DNA from: Magicicada cassinii
Lineage: Eukaryota; Arthropoda; Insecta; Hemiptera; Cicadidae
NCBI GenBank assembly: GCA_028571305.1
Contig: JAOXNS010666407.1
Coordinates: forward strand, 1 to 20,025
Length of the DNA stretch: 20,025 bases
Direction of reading: 5' to 3'
Within the stretch, counting starts at the first letter, position 1. Every line of letters starts with the position of its first letter. Below, piece after piece: positions 1-9,481 of the stretch. A program made the translations under genes and the position numbers. The notes beneath the pieces are model-generated. The model was not told the origin of the DNA. It did not search any database and worked only from the letters and a program-made list of their open reading frames with translations.

Positions 1-230
1 AATTATATTCGCGGAAATTCGCGGATGCGGGTGGTCCATTGAACCCCACCCATTGATATGCAAATCAATTTAATTAAAAAATAAAAAAATTAAATAAAAA
101 AAATAAAAAAATTTTATTCGCGGATGCTGCGGGTCCAGCGGTGGTGGGGAAAGCGTGGGAAAAAATCTTGAACCGCGGGAACGGCGGCATCTCTTTGATC
201 TTGGCGGTGGTGGGGGAATAACGGTGTTTG
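1..230. repeat. GC-rich repeat-like patch at window edge
   Basis: The word ATTCGCGGATGC occurs twice in direct orientation (about 17-28 and 116-127), on either side of an A/T-only stretch at 62-115. It is followed by G-rich sequence with several GCGG and GGTGG words up to about 225. The abrupt change to AT-rich DNA near 240 suggests part of a repeat unit, possibly the end of a DNA transposon, truncated by the left edge of the window. No inverted partner or target duplication is visible, so the class is not assigned. Confidence 0.3.
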
Positions 231-239
231 TGTCAGGAC

Positions 240-2347
240 CAGTATTTTCCCTCTACTCTTGTTTATCGTACTTAAATTGTAATTTTACTCTGTGTACGTA
301 GATTAAGCGTAAAGTTGTACATTTAGTAGTTGGCACATTAATTTAAAAAAATGACAAATAAATAAAGAATAGTTCAAACAACAAATGAACATAATAATCG
401 ATGAGAACATTCTCTCCGAGTGCATTCAATGCATTTATTTGAACAATTTTCACTACCTGTTTTCAGTCTTCTAGCAACAAAACGTGGCTTAAAACAAACA
501 TTTGTAACAGATTTACTAGCGTCCACTGGAGACTTCAGGGATAACAACGGAATGGCTGACACATCCCTATGTGTCCATAGTTAATACGTCTTTCTCATAG
601 TAAGGGAGTTACAAGATTCCTGTAACTTTGTAGTTTGTGAATGTGGTGGATAAAGATAAAAATATATGCATCTATGCACCTGTACTATATACTCCGATAG
701 TAAACAGTACCAATACAGTCTTCATTGAGAATCTCAACTGACAGAGAACACATGCGCTGGGCTGACGGCATACTTATGCTAAGTATGTGCTAAATATGTG
801 ATTTTTTGTGCAAATATGTTATATCGAATAAATAATCTAAGAATGTCACGCTTTTTGCAGGTAGGTACGTAGTAATGCGGACCGTTTCTGCAACGCCCAG
901 AAACATACCGTTGTGATACGCGCGCACATCAACGTTCAGTCCTACTTTTAAAAATCTATTTTAAAATTGATGAATTCTGTTTTCAAAATATTTACATAAT
1001 AGAATTGATATAATGTATAAATAAAATTAAAACAAACCCAGTTTACGAAACGTTTGATTTCGAACATTGATGGATTGTCCTGTAGCGTTTTAGTTTTGAA
1101 ATTTTCCATACAAACTTGGTTCGTGAAATTTTTTCTTCATACACATAAAACAAAAAAGCAACCGAGGTGGTCACTGATTCTGCCCTTGAATCCACTTGTC
1201 TATTCAGACATTGACTGACAGCAATTGAAATCGGATGATTTTGTTAAAAGTCACTTTAGCTGTAACAGATTTGATAAGCCGGATAATTACTGGACAAAAC
1301 TAAGGGGGAAGTCTTAGTAGATTAAAGACGGTAGTGGCTAGAGAAAAGTGGTCTCATTATAATCATCTTAACAAACCAAGTAATATACATTTTAAATGAT
1401 GTCTAGCTTTTTCCAAGTAAGTATTGTAGATTTGATTCAGTATACTACGACATGGGTCCATGTGTTGAAGAAATACCACGTTCATTGGACACTATGTGTC
1501 CATTTCCTAAAAACAAAGGAAGTTTTTGGTTACAACTAGGAGTACGAGTTTTGATTTCGGAGTGTTCTTCCTTGTTTAAATCTTTACCTAATTTGGTCTC
1601 AGCTCTATTTTGCTTGTCGGCTCACTCCCCTGAGAACCTTTAAATGAAGCACATGCGTAATACGGCTCATCTCGGCTCGATTAGAATTGGAATAGACAAG
1701 CAAGGAGACATCTCTACGTTGGAGTCCTACAAAAATTAACGAATTAGAAGACATTTAAAATGTAAGGAAAGGTCATGTGGAAAGCCCTGAAGTAAGAAGC
1801 ACATCCACTTTACAAGATGATGGCTATACTTACTAGTATAATGGAACGGAATTCTTGGTCACACAAGATGGATTAAAAAGGCTTACTATAAGCACGGAGT
1901 TCAGACAGTGTAGGATCCGTTACGATAATATACTAGCTGTATATCAAATTGAAAACTTGCTATCAGGAGCTCAACTTTAGTAAACAGACCGAAGAAATCA
2001 TATGTGGTGACTTCAGATAGGATAGCGAAGCGAAAGTCGGAGTTCGCTCCTTATATAGAATGAATGTGATAAGGCTGTGATTAGGCTGGGACAGACAATA
2101 ATGTTTAACCTGGAGAGGCAGTCGACGACAAAGAAAACAATATGGAACTTCCATGAAAATTAAAATAATGGATTCACGAGAACGAATACAAGATTGTTTG
2201 CTGATTGACTACTTGGCAGATACTTTAAGGGTAGCAGCAGCGTACACATAGGAAAATCAAAGGTGAAAGCTTAAAATGCACTGAAAAGCTTAGAAACCAG
2301 CAAATCTCTTGAACAGTAAAGTAGTCGGACTCTCAAGTTAAAAATTA
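240..2347. other. Unassigned AT-rich stretch
   Basis: No gene is recognised. Open frames are short (about 60 codons) and their translations have no family resemblance. Small perfect inverted repeats occur, for example CATACTTA/TAAGTATG at 769-787 (3-nt loop) and GTTTCTG/CAGAAAC at 884-904 (7-nt loop). They are too short to define an element. Confidence 0.6.
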
Positions 2348-2402
2348 AAGGAGTGTACGTTGTTTATATCACGGAGATAATATAAACTTCCGTACACGCC
2401 TT
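2348..2402. other. 55-nt hairpin-forming inverted repeat
   Basis: Three paired blocks stack into one stem. AAGG (2348) pairs with CCTT (2399-2402), GTGTACG (2353-2359) with CGTACAC (2391-2397), and GTTTATAT (2362-2369) with ATATAAAC (2380-2387). Only one a/g mismatch and a 2-by-3 internal loop interrupt it, and the terminal loop is 10 nt. This gives 19 base pairs in a pre-microRNA-sized fold. It could equally be the remnant of a small foldback element. Transcription is unknown. Confidence 0.6.
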
Positions 2403-3657
2403 AGTGATTAAAAAACAAGTGGTCATGCTATCTAACCATTAGTTAGTTAACACCACAATATTTTTTGAATTTATTATTTATTATATTTACTCAATTAACA
2501 GGTTTAATTAAAGAAAATTTACTTTGTTCATTCCAAAAAAATAAAATCCGCAGAACGTATAAAGTACTCCTAACATACAAAACGTACTTTAACATCCTTA
2601 TATGTGGATGTACTCGTATGTATAGAAGATACATAATACAGTGTTGACGTGAGAACACCAGGGTTTTCAGAACAGTCTCATGACTGAACTGTTCATTATT
2701 ATTCAAGGCGTTACTACGGTAAAAAATAAGTATTAGGAACATACCTCGTTGTTGATAGCAACGGAGTGGAAATAGACATGTGGTGATGACCTAGTAAGTA
2801 AGCTGAAGATGTGATGAGAAAATCTTGTAATCAAGCATGTAAGTTGTAAGAAAATAAGAACGAAAACATAACGGGGGGGGGGGGGGTAAAAGGTTATAGT
2901 GGAAAAAACGAGGAAATTTAGAAAAGCAAAAATGAAAAAAGAAAATTGAATGACTCAACACAAGAAAGGGTTTCAAAATAACTCAAAACATTGAGTGAAC
3001 AATTCTAAACAGGAATGCACAGCTGTGTTACTCTTCATAGACCACTCATTTTCTCATGACAACAGAAATTACAAGTAATGGTCAAATGCAGAACCCTTTG
3101 ATTAGTAAACAAATTTCATGCCCACTGGGCCACTTAACTCCACCATACACATTTCTCTTGACATAATACATGAGACGTTCAATAAGATTACAATACACGA
3201 CTTATCTTTAAAGAAAATGATTACGCGGAAAGTCAACGGTTGGAAAATTTCATTTGATTTCATTTTCTCATCAATTCATAAAAAATTGCCATTATTTGTT
3301 TTTATGTAAGGTTAAAAGCTAGAAAGTTATTTAAAAAACTATGAGACTTAAAGTTTCAACATGAAGAGCTGAAAATGTTAAACTGGTGACCAAACTTTAT
3401 AGTTACCAATACAACGAATGTTGAACTTGCTAAAGAGGTTATAGCAATTCATTAATATCTTTAGCCTTGTGATACTATTCTTGAAAACGCATACATTTTT
3501 TTGGATTTTGCTAGATGACGTTAGCTTTAAAAATGTATATTCATTTGTCACTGATGATAAAATGCCCGGATTGTACCTTTGAAGATTCGGAGTAATATAA
3601 AATATCCAGCACAAGGACAAGGATTGTCTTGTGATATAAACAGGACACAGCAAAAGG
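2403..3657. other. Unassigned AT-rich stretch with a G14 run
   Basis: No gene is supported. The only conspicuous feature is an uninterrupted run of 14 G at 2873-2886. Sequence just upstream of 3658 might belong to the LINE that follows, but no reverse-transcriptase motif could be read there. Confidence 0.55.
2873..2886. repeat. Homopolymer (G)14
   Basis: Fourteen consecutive G residues sit in an AT-rich setting. Runs of this length are prone to slippage and to G-quadruplex formation, and are a common site of assembly length error. Confidence 0.9.
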
Positions 3658-4034
3658 ATTAAATTTTATAAGACAATTGCAATACACATAGTGATTTATG
3701 CGAGTGAGGCGTGGGTCATGAGAAAAAAGGAATGCGGCTTTTGTCATACTTTCCACAGAGTGCTGAAATCCAGTTTCTTTGAAATACTTTAAATTATACA
3801 TTGAAAGACAGAATAAGGAATGAGGACATCAGAGCAGAAATCGAAGTAAAGGATATAAATGAAATTATTTTAATTTACAGAAGACAATGGTGGGATCATC
3901 TGCAAAGGATGACAGAGGATCGATTGCCGAAAGCGGCACTGAACTATATACCCATTGGTAGAAGAGACGTGGGTCGTCCGAGGATGAGATGGGTGTCGGA
4001 ACAGGTTTATATAAGGTACAGGTTCTTGAAGAGT
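3658..4034 (+). pseudogene. Reverse transcriptase C-terminal remnant of LINE A
   Basis: From 3658 the frame reads IKFYKTIA, then IVIYASEAWVMRKKE. This is a decayed form of the (K)FYKT...LLYGSE(T)WV segment that follows the palm domain in insect LINE polymerases. The reading frame changes before 3801. From there it reads KDRIRNEDIR, RRQWWDHLQRM and GRRDVGRPRMRW, the usual order in the C-terminal tail. The downstream codons run into the GAA tract and translate as polyarginine. The piece covers only roughly the last 120 residues of a protein that is normally far longer; endonuclease and catalytic polymerase motifs are absent. It is a dead copy with at least one frameshift. Confidence 0.8.
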
Positions 4035-4054
4035 AGAAGAAGAAGAAGAAGAAG
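3658..4054 (+). mobile_element. LINE 3'-end fragment A (RTE/CR1-like)
   Basis: This is the 5'-truncated tail of a non-LTR retrotransposon. It carries the end of the reverse-transcriptase ORF and finishes in a (GAA)n-type trinucleotide tract at 4035-4054, a typical LINE 3' terminus. Flanking DNA after the tail (from 4055) was searched by eye for a matching target-site duplication upstream. None could be supported, so the true 5' boundary may lie somewhat before 3658. Its end matches the minus-strand fragment at 17907-18590: both read VGRPR followed by a tryptophan and an EQV motif. The two probably belong to related families. Confidence 0.8.
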
Positions 4055-4562
4055 TAACGTTAACAATGAATAGGCCTAAGCCTGTTGGGCAGGCCTATAC
4101 TTCACGAGTGTTGGAATGCGTTGAAAACGACTGAAGGCACTAATCGATACCTCCCGCGAACAAAGGTCGTTAATTCAACAATCTTCATTAAACCTACGGT
4201 TACATCAGAATATATAAACTTCAAAAGTGTTAAACTTAGTACAACAGAATTTGTAAAATTATGTGTTCGAATCTGTAAGATTAGAATGTATTGAATGTGC
4301 TAATTTACATTAGTAATCTAATGTACACGATTCTAATGAAGACACTGTTTCGCCTTGATTGTGCTTACAGTGAACTCAAGTTCCACAAAATACTATTATT
4401 GCGTGACAATAGTACTGTCCAGTATAGGCCTGCATCTCAGCATAACTTTTGTTGTTATTTGGTACGAATTATGCTAGTTTTTAATACGCAATAAAAACTT
4501 ATGCGGCTATTTAATTGCAATGCGTGGCAAAATGAATAGCTTCTAATGTACAGTTCATGGTG
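4055..4562. other. Unassigned stretch with a TAGGCCTA hairpin
   Basis: No gene is recognised. At 4070-4098 the words ATAGGCCT...GCC and GGC-AGGCCTAT form a short imperfect hairpin around a TGTTG loop. It lies just past the LINE A tail. Confidence 0.5.
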
Positions 4563-4790
4563 ATGTATATAAAAGGGGTGTAAATAGTGTGCGGTCGACT
4601 GGTGATGGGAGGCAGGGAGAGTTATCATAGCGGGATCGCCGGGCCCAGGGAGACGCGGCACGGTCGCCTGCTTCCCCCATCCCACCCCTTAATACACACA
4701 CACACACACGACGGCGGCGGATTCTCCGATCGAGTTTTTCTTCTTCAACTTTGTGAACTTCGACCCGGAACATTGAATATACGAGGCTGT
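4563..4790 (+). promoter_or_regulatory. TATA-box and CpG-rich promoter-like patch
   Basis: A textbook TATA element, TATATAAAAGGGG, lies at 4566-4578. It is followed by about 200 bp that are much richer in G+C and CpG than the surroundings (for example 4628-4662 and 4709-4760). An initiator would be expected near 4596-4600, where the sequence is GTCGACT. No convincing initiator consensus, splice donor or conserved ORF follows. A 96-codon frame from 4587 has no recognisable domain. The patch may be a real promoter with a non-coding first exon, or a GC-rich repeat. Confidence 0.3.
4694..4709. repeat. Microsatellite (AC)8
   Basis: Eight AC units lie inside the GC-rich patch. Confidence 0.9.
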
Positions 4791-5039
4791 AGGATTTATT
4801 ACAGGACAATTAATTGTCCGTGTTTGGCTGCGAGTCAGAAAACAAAAGCACTTTTAGTTTTTTTTTCATCTTTTTGACTACTTCCAAACTTAGGGGTAGA
4901 AAATAAAACTAAGCGATTTGATTTGATCGGTTGAATATTTCTTAAATTTATATGTTAGCATTTTACTGAGCGCTTGATTGCTTTGAGAATATCGCTTAAT
5001 AGCACAAATACTGATATAGACTGTCACCGGGATACGTAC

Positions 5040-5042
<3 letters not shown>
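4791..5042. other. Unassigned AT-rich spacer
   Basis: No gene or repeat is recognised apart from short A/T runs. Confidence 0.5.

Positions 5043-5079
<37 letters not shown>
5043..5079. repeat. Microsatellite (AC)n, about 18 units
   Basis: A 37-bp uninterrupted AC tract. Histidine-threonine translations across it are artefacts of the repeat. Confidence 0.95.
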
Positions 5080-5080
<1 letters not shown>

Positions 5081-5397
5081 TCATTTATTTGACAGACAGG
5101 CTAGAACTAAACTTCAAAACAATTTACAAATTGAAAATTTTAATTCTTTTAAAGGGCGATTAAAGGAATTTACGTGAATGGAATTAGCCTCTTCTTTCAG
5201 CTTAATTTGGTTTCTGTATAAACAAAGAAAATAATATATTTTTTTGTAATAATATGTAGCACAGAGTACAGTTTATTAAAATATATCCGTGCTTGTACCT
5301 ATGTACATTACACGTTAACTGAAAAAATGCCCAGATTTTAAGAATGTATAAGTGCACGCTCCGTAGATCCACATCGTTCTTTGCTTTTCGAATAAAT
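5080..5397. other. Unassigned AT-rich spacer before LINE B
   Basis: No gene is supported. It ends in the left copy of the LINE B target-site duplication. Confidence 0.5.
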
Positions 5398-5410
5398 AAT
5401 CATATCAAAC
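5398..5410. repeat. Left target-site duplication of LINE B
   Basis: AATCATATCAAAC at 5398-5410 is repeated exactly at 5726-5738, bracketing the LINE fragment. Confidence 0.85.
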
Positions 5411-5725
5411 TGTTTCAGGAGGTATACAAGTTATATAAAGACAATGATCTAGCTACCACCACCCGACTGTATAGATTGCAGTGGGCACGACACATCATTA
5501 GGATAGAAGGTAACCGAATACCTAGGAAGGTCCTGTTCTGTCAGATCGAGGGTAGAAGGCCTGTCGGAAGACCCAAGCATCGCTGGATTGACGCAGTGGA
5601 GAGGGATGCTGATACTTTGCTTTGGACGCCGATCGCCAAGGACAGGGAAAAATGGATGCGGATGATTATGAAGGCTAAAGGTTCGACTCCGAACTTTGAC
5701 GTCATAGAAGAAGAAGAAGAAGAAG
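5411..5725 (+). mobile_element. LINE 3'-end insertion B with 13-bp target duplication
   Basis: A 315-bp, strongly 5'-truncated non-LTR retrotransposon insertion. A perfect 13-bp direct repeat (5398-5410 and 5726-5738) flanks it exactly. The 3' end is a (GAA)n tract starting at 5706. Target duplication, 5' truncation and a simple-repeat 3' tail together are diagnostic of target-primed reverse transcription. The perfect duplication and the undamaged reading frame suggest this is the youngest of the four LINE pieces in the window. Confidence 0.9.
5411..5725 (+). pseudogene. Reverse transcriptase C-terminal fragment of LINE B
   Basis: The frame entering at 5411 is open through the whole insertion. 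It reads LFQEVYKLYKD, then LYRLQWARHIIRIEGNRIPRKVL, EGRRPVGRPKHRWIDAVERD and IAKDREKWMRMIMKAK. This is the usual tail of insect LINE polymerases: RLRWAGHV(x)RM, then (R)IPKKV, then GRRxxGRPxxRWxDxVexD, then AqDRxxWr. It lacks the reverse-transcriptase palm and the endonuclease. The open frame begins in host DNA at 5344, so the apparent 140-residue ORF is a chance host-LINE fusion ending in polyglutamate from the GAA tail. The family differs from LINE A, which lacks the DREKW segment. Confidence 0.85.
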
Positions 5726-5738
5726 AATCATATCAAAC
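5726..5738. repeat. Right target-site duplication of LINE B
   Basis: Second copy of AATCATATCAAAC, directly after the GAA tail. Confidence 0.85.
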
Positions 5739-5790
5739 ACAATACCGTGATACACATGAAACATAAATGTAAAAATAATAAAATTTGTAT

Positions 5791-5804
5791 GTGTGTGTGT
5801 GTGT
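5791..5804. repeat. Microsatellite (GT)7
   Basis: A short GT tract in the roughly 130 bp of host DNA between LINE B and LINE C. Confidence 0.9.
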
Positions 5805-5865
5805 TTTAAATATTTAATGCGACTGTTGGTTTTTTATTACTCCCAGCTAGAATATTATACAGCAT

Positions 5866-5877
5866 AAATTTGATTGC
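5866..5877. repeat. Left target-site duplication of LINE C
   Basis: AAATTTGATTGC here matches AACTTTGATTGC at 6736-6747 with one mismatch in 12. Confidence 0.65.
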
Positions 5878-6695
5878 AGGTGTTAGACAAGGGTGCAGTA
5901 CGCGTATCACCTATCACCTACTCTTTTTAACATTTATATTGACGATCTGACATGGACATGGAAACGTCTAGTGAACCCTGATATTAAGATATCACGAGAC
6001 ATATACTTGAATGTGGTGTTGTTTGCTGACGACATGCTTGTAATTCAAAATATAGAATCTGCTTTACAGGAATCTGTTATTAAGCGTCATCAGATTTGTA
6101 CACGTATTGAAAATCTCCACTACCAAAACAAAGGTAATGGCATTTCGAGGTAAGGAACCAATAGGAACAAAAAACAGATTAATAGTCAAATTGTAGAACA
6201 GTTGATCCATTTTAACTATTTGGGAAGTGATATTGGCTATGATATTAGGCCCTAATTATGATATTGATGTTACGTTAGGTGAGTTCCAGACGATCTGTGG
6301 GACAACCAACCGTGTTTTAGAAACAAGGTACGTCGAGATACTAAATTAAAATTTTAAAAAGTTATGGCAGTCCCTGTACTGTTGTACGGGTGTGAATTAT
6401 GGACAACCAAGAAACAAGAAAATAAAATACAGGCCTCAGAAATGGCGTTCTTAATAGGAGTTAAAAGGCGTTCTAACCATGACCGTATAAAGAATGAGTC
6501 CACAAGAGAAGAATTACAAGTTTTAATTTGTATGGAAACTATACACAGCGGTGGAAAGAACCATTCAAGGCTGGCCAAACAAGTCTGGAAATATAAGTCC
6601 TATAGGACACAGGTGTGTGGGTAGACCCAGGAAGAGATGACTGGCGGCCCTTTGAAGGCGGAACAGATAGCACCTTGCCTATGTCGTGATGCGAA
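5878..6695 (+). pseudogene. Reverse transcriptase remnant of LINE C
   Basis: Motifs appear in the order expected of a LINE polymerase. GVRQGC is at about 5880-5898. SPTLFNIYIDDL begins near 5914. The catalytic FADD (palm motif) is at about 6022-6033. FNYLGSDI is near 6210, a decayed LGEFQTICGT(x)NRVL near 6275-6320, and VPVLLYGCELWTTKK near 6370-6415. IQASEMAFLIGVKRR and NESTREEL follow, with a terminal VGRPRKR near 6620. At least three frame disruptions separate these blocks and there is a stop at 6151-6153. The endonuclease and N-terminal half of the polymerase are missing because of 5' truncation. It retains the most polymerase sequence of any LINE copy here. The RTE or CR1 group is likely; the exact clade needs alignment. 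Confidence 0.85.
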
Positions 6696-6735
6696 GATGA
6701 TGATGGTGGTGGTGATGATAACGACGACGACGATG
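6696..6735 (+). repeat. Degenerate (GAT/GGT/GAC)n LINE tail
   Basis: Forty bases of trinucleotide repeats form the 3' terminus of LINE C. The unit drifts from GAT through GGT to GAC. Confidence 0.85.
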
Positions 6736-6747
6736 AACTTTGATTGC
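6736..6747. repeat. Right target-site duplication of LINE C
   Basis: AACTTTGATTGC directly follows the trinucleotide tail. Confidence 0.65.
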
Positions 6748-7219
6748 TTAAAATTAAGAGCTTAGACATATATGGAGTATACACGCCTTTTATTAAACAT
6801 TGTGCATGTGACGATGTACAAGGAAAAATAAAAGCTGTCGGTAATCACGTACAAACATTCCTTCGCAAACGTCCTGATGAGGTAGAGTTTTGACAGTGCT
6901 CTTTACCAAACGCTTTACCCAGTACCTAGTGTGTTGTAGTCTTTCGTTAGCTTGTATAATTGTATACGTTATAAGTTTGTTGTCGCTCGTTCGCTTTGTA
7001 TAACAGTTAGTTGTTCTGTTATTTGATGATTTTTACGCAAAATCTCTAACAAGGGCAGGTGACTATAATGGTGTCTATAATCTTTAACTCACATCCTCCG
7101 TTTTCGTCTCTTTTTTGTTAACATGACAGTCACACCAGAAAAAACTGTGGCCGATATGTGCAAAATTTCTTCGTCGGAGGTGCATTCTAAAACCTTGTAG
7201 TCCAAACAAATCTCTGCAA
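6748..7219. other. Unassigned spacer
   Basis: No gene or repeat is recognised. Confidence 0.5.
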
Positions 7220-7450
7220 CTTGCACGCGTTCCACGCGATTAGCTTTCGCCAAGTGCGCGATTGTCGTTTACACACAATTCTTTCGTATGTACTTATAAG
7301 TTGGCGCGATTTTTTGCGCGAAAGGGGGTGAGTGCGTTTTAACAGTTTTACAATCACGCGTGAATATTCGATTGGTTTAACTAAATGCAAACATTTAAAC
7401 CCTTTCACGTGCGAGAAAGCGTGACTGAAAACGCTTGTGTGTAAAGCCAG
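7220..7450. repeat. CpG-rich patch with short inverted repeats, possible MITE
   Basis: GTTTACACACAA at 7267-7278 faces TTGTGTGTAAAG at 7435-7446 (11 of 12 complementary). The intervening 180 bp are rich in CGCG and GCGC words, including a GCGCGA/TGCGCGA pair near 7303-7320. Terminal sequences of this style occur in hAT-type MITEs, but no 8-bp target duplication was found. The call is tentative. Confidence 0.3.
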
Positions 7451-8112
7451 CTATTACCTACTTTGAGGAAAACAATCCAAAGAAAGTGACACTGACTTTG
7501 ACAATACGTTTTCCCCTAAAAGATTTTATACAGGAAATGTTTCAACAAATAAATAGCCTTATATTGTCAGCAGTGAGAACGATACAGCATAATAGAACTG
7601 TAGAACGAATCAATTGTTACTGGTAATGTGTGGATTACCCATTTGGACGGATGCCAACGTAATACAAATCATGACCTACTTAGTAATGTAGTGATTCGCA
7701 GTGAAATAAAAATGGATTATGATAAGAAGTGATATGAGACTTACGTATTGTTGTTTCTATCGTTAATTTTTCCGACTGAACTACTGAGTACAGTTTACCA
7801 CAGAACATCGTAAAATCTTCGTTGTTAACCGTCTCTCCCTGTTAGCTGCTTGAAAACAAATAATTTTGTGTGTGCGCGTGCGCGTGCTCACCGTATTTCC
7901 ACGTATGTATATGTTATTGCCAAAAGTAATATACTTATTTCACGTACGATTTCACATCTCCTAACTTACGTTTGTCAGTTAGGTTTCTGAAGTCGTACCA
8001 GTGTTTACATTAAGAGATGTGAAGTTTGCAAAGCGAATATGTTGGCAGCGTTTTCATCAAATCTTATACAGATGACTTGATAACGCAGAGCTATTCCTAA
8101 ATCGGCGTGGAG
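7451..8112. other. Unassigned spacer with a TG/CG microsatellite
   Basis: No gene is supported. An alternating TGTGTGTGCGCGTGCGCGTGC tract lies at 7867-7887 (split here: TGTGTGTGCGCG then TGCGCGTGC). Confidence 0.5.
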
Positions 8113-9272
8113 GTAGCACCGTTTCAATAATCTAGAACTGTAGGTGACTTGCCACACCGGCCAAGCAATTTAGTCGCAAGGGGAGATCTTGAGTAAATTG
8201 CCACACCACGACCGCGTAGGAAGATAATAGACCTTGAACTGTTCGTATGTGCTGTGTGCGTTATACTACCGTTATGTGCCGTTCAAAAGAGTTGTCACCT
8301 GATTTAGTTTTAGATATTACAATAATCTATCCTGCTAAAACATTCCTTTCGGTTTAATGGCAAACACACATTTTCACAGAGTAAGCATCAAAATCTGATA
8401 ACGCTATCGTAATCCACGCCCCAACAAACTTAAAATCTTAGCATTTCGAACTGCGAAGTAGGCCTATTTGAAAAGGTCGTTGGTGTTCCTAAGTAAGTTT
8501 TGCAGTACGTTTAAAAATTGTAAGGGTGTTTAATTAAAGTATAAACATTACTGAAAATATTTGTCAGTAACTTAAACACAAAGATATACTAAGTAATATT
8601 TATGAAAAAATAGTAATGGGTATTGAACACAGTGATGTAACCAGTATCTGTTCATAGCTGGGGGTGGGGTAGGAAAGATAAGACTAGCTTCAAGATTGGA
8701 TCCCCTCATTTTCCTCACGAAAAATGAGAAATTGAGGCTTCTTACCAATATAATTTTATAAGTATTCCATTATAACTAAAGTCTGTACAAACACAACGTA
8801 TTATTTTTCGTGTCCAAAAGTTACTAAAGTTGATTAATTATTTTATAAATTATTACAATTTTTAAAAATTTTCAACCTAAAATAACAAAAAATAAGACAC
8901 ATTGTCAAACATTTACTGTCTTCAATTTGTTTGGTACATCGAACATTTCGTTTGCAGATATGGTCACAAATGAAATTTTTACTGCACCCCCTTTAACCAA
9001 CTTTAACCAACTTATAGGAAATGCCCATCTTTACTTATGAAACATGTACCCTCAGAAATTCTACACTAGGAAAGCAAATGAAACAACTCATGCGAGAAGG
9101 GTTTACTTTATTAATGATCAACACATACCAGTTTTGACGGTCATTTACCTCGCGGCGCGGTTATGGTGTGGCAGTTTTCTCATGTTCATCCTTTGCGATC
9201 TGATTCTTTTCCCACCTGTTTGACGGTGTGGCAATTTGATATTTTTCTAGACATTAAAACGATGTGGCAAAT
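8113..9272. mobile_element. Non-autonomous DNA transposon with TGCCACACC inverted ends
   Basis: The left end (8113-8255) and the right end (about 9124-9272) are imperfect reverse complements. Anchors in order from the outside are: GCACCG (left) and GCCACATCG (right), then TCTAGAA, TTGCCACACCG, CGCAA.GG, TGCCACACCA..ACCGCG, and finally GTATG at the inner edge. The motif TGCCACACC or its complement recurs at 8150, 8199, 9164 and 9225, with degenerate copies at 8115 and 9260, like the subterminal binding-site clusters of cut-and-paste transposons. The roughly 850-bp interior has no transposase-like frame, so the element would depend on a transposase in trans. Exact termini and target duplication were not resolved; hAT is one possibility. 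Confidence 0.6.
8991..9010. repeat. 10-bp tandem duplication
   Basis: CTTTAACCAA occurs twice head to tail inside the TGCCACACC element. Confidence 0.85.
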
Positions 9273-9481
9273 CATCTTTAGACTCCTGAATCGAATCAGT
9301 CAGTCTCGTAAAAAAGTAGATTAACTGTGACTAGAGACGAATGGGTCGGTTGTAATTTAAAGAGTTAATTTGGTTTAATGCTATTTCCAGTTTTGGGGGC
9401 AAACGTTTCCGTATAAATGGAAAATTTGTTGCTAATGTTACGTTTACAAATGTACTTTCTCCTTAGTAAGCATAATGACCG

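Larger units (their letters stand above)
5878..6735 (+). mobile_element. LINE 3'-end insertion C with 12-bp target duplication
   Basis: An 858-bp 5'-truncated LINE. The left junction falls directly before the GVRQGC motif of the polymerase. The right junction falls at the end of a degenerate trinucleotide tail of GAT, GGT and GAC units (6696-6735). Direct repeats at 5866-5877 and 6736-6747 (11 of 12 identical) bracket it. The mismatch in the duplication and the broken reading frame point to an older insertion than LINE B. Confidence 0.8.

Noticed and set aside
4035-4067. Target duplication for LINE A using GTTAACAAT near 4059 and GTTACCAAT near 3402.
   Set aside because: The downstream copy does not directly follow the tail, and upstream sequence from 3411 to 3657 has no LINE character.
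4974-5177. Histidine-threonine repeat protein frame.
   Set aside because: It is a translation of the AC microsatellite.
5344-5766. 140-codon open frame that could be taken as one gene.
   Set aside because: Its first part is host DNA, its middle is the LINE B insertion bounded by a 13-bp direct repeat, and its glutamate run is the GAA tail. It is a chance fusion.
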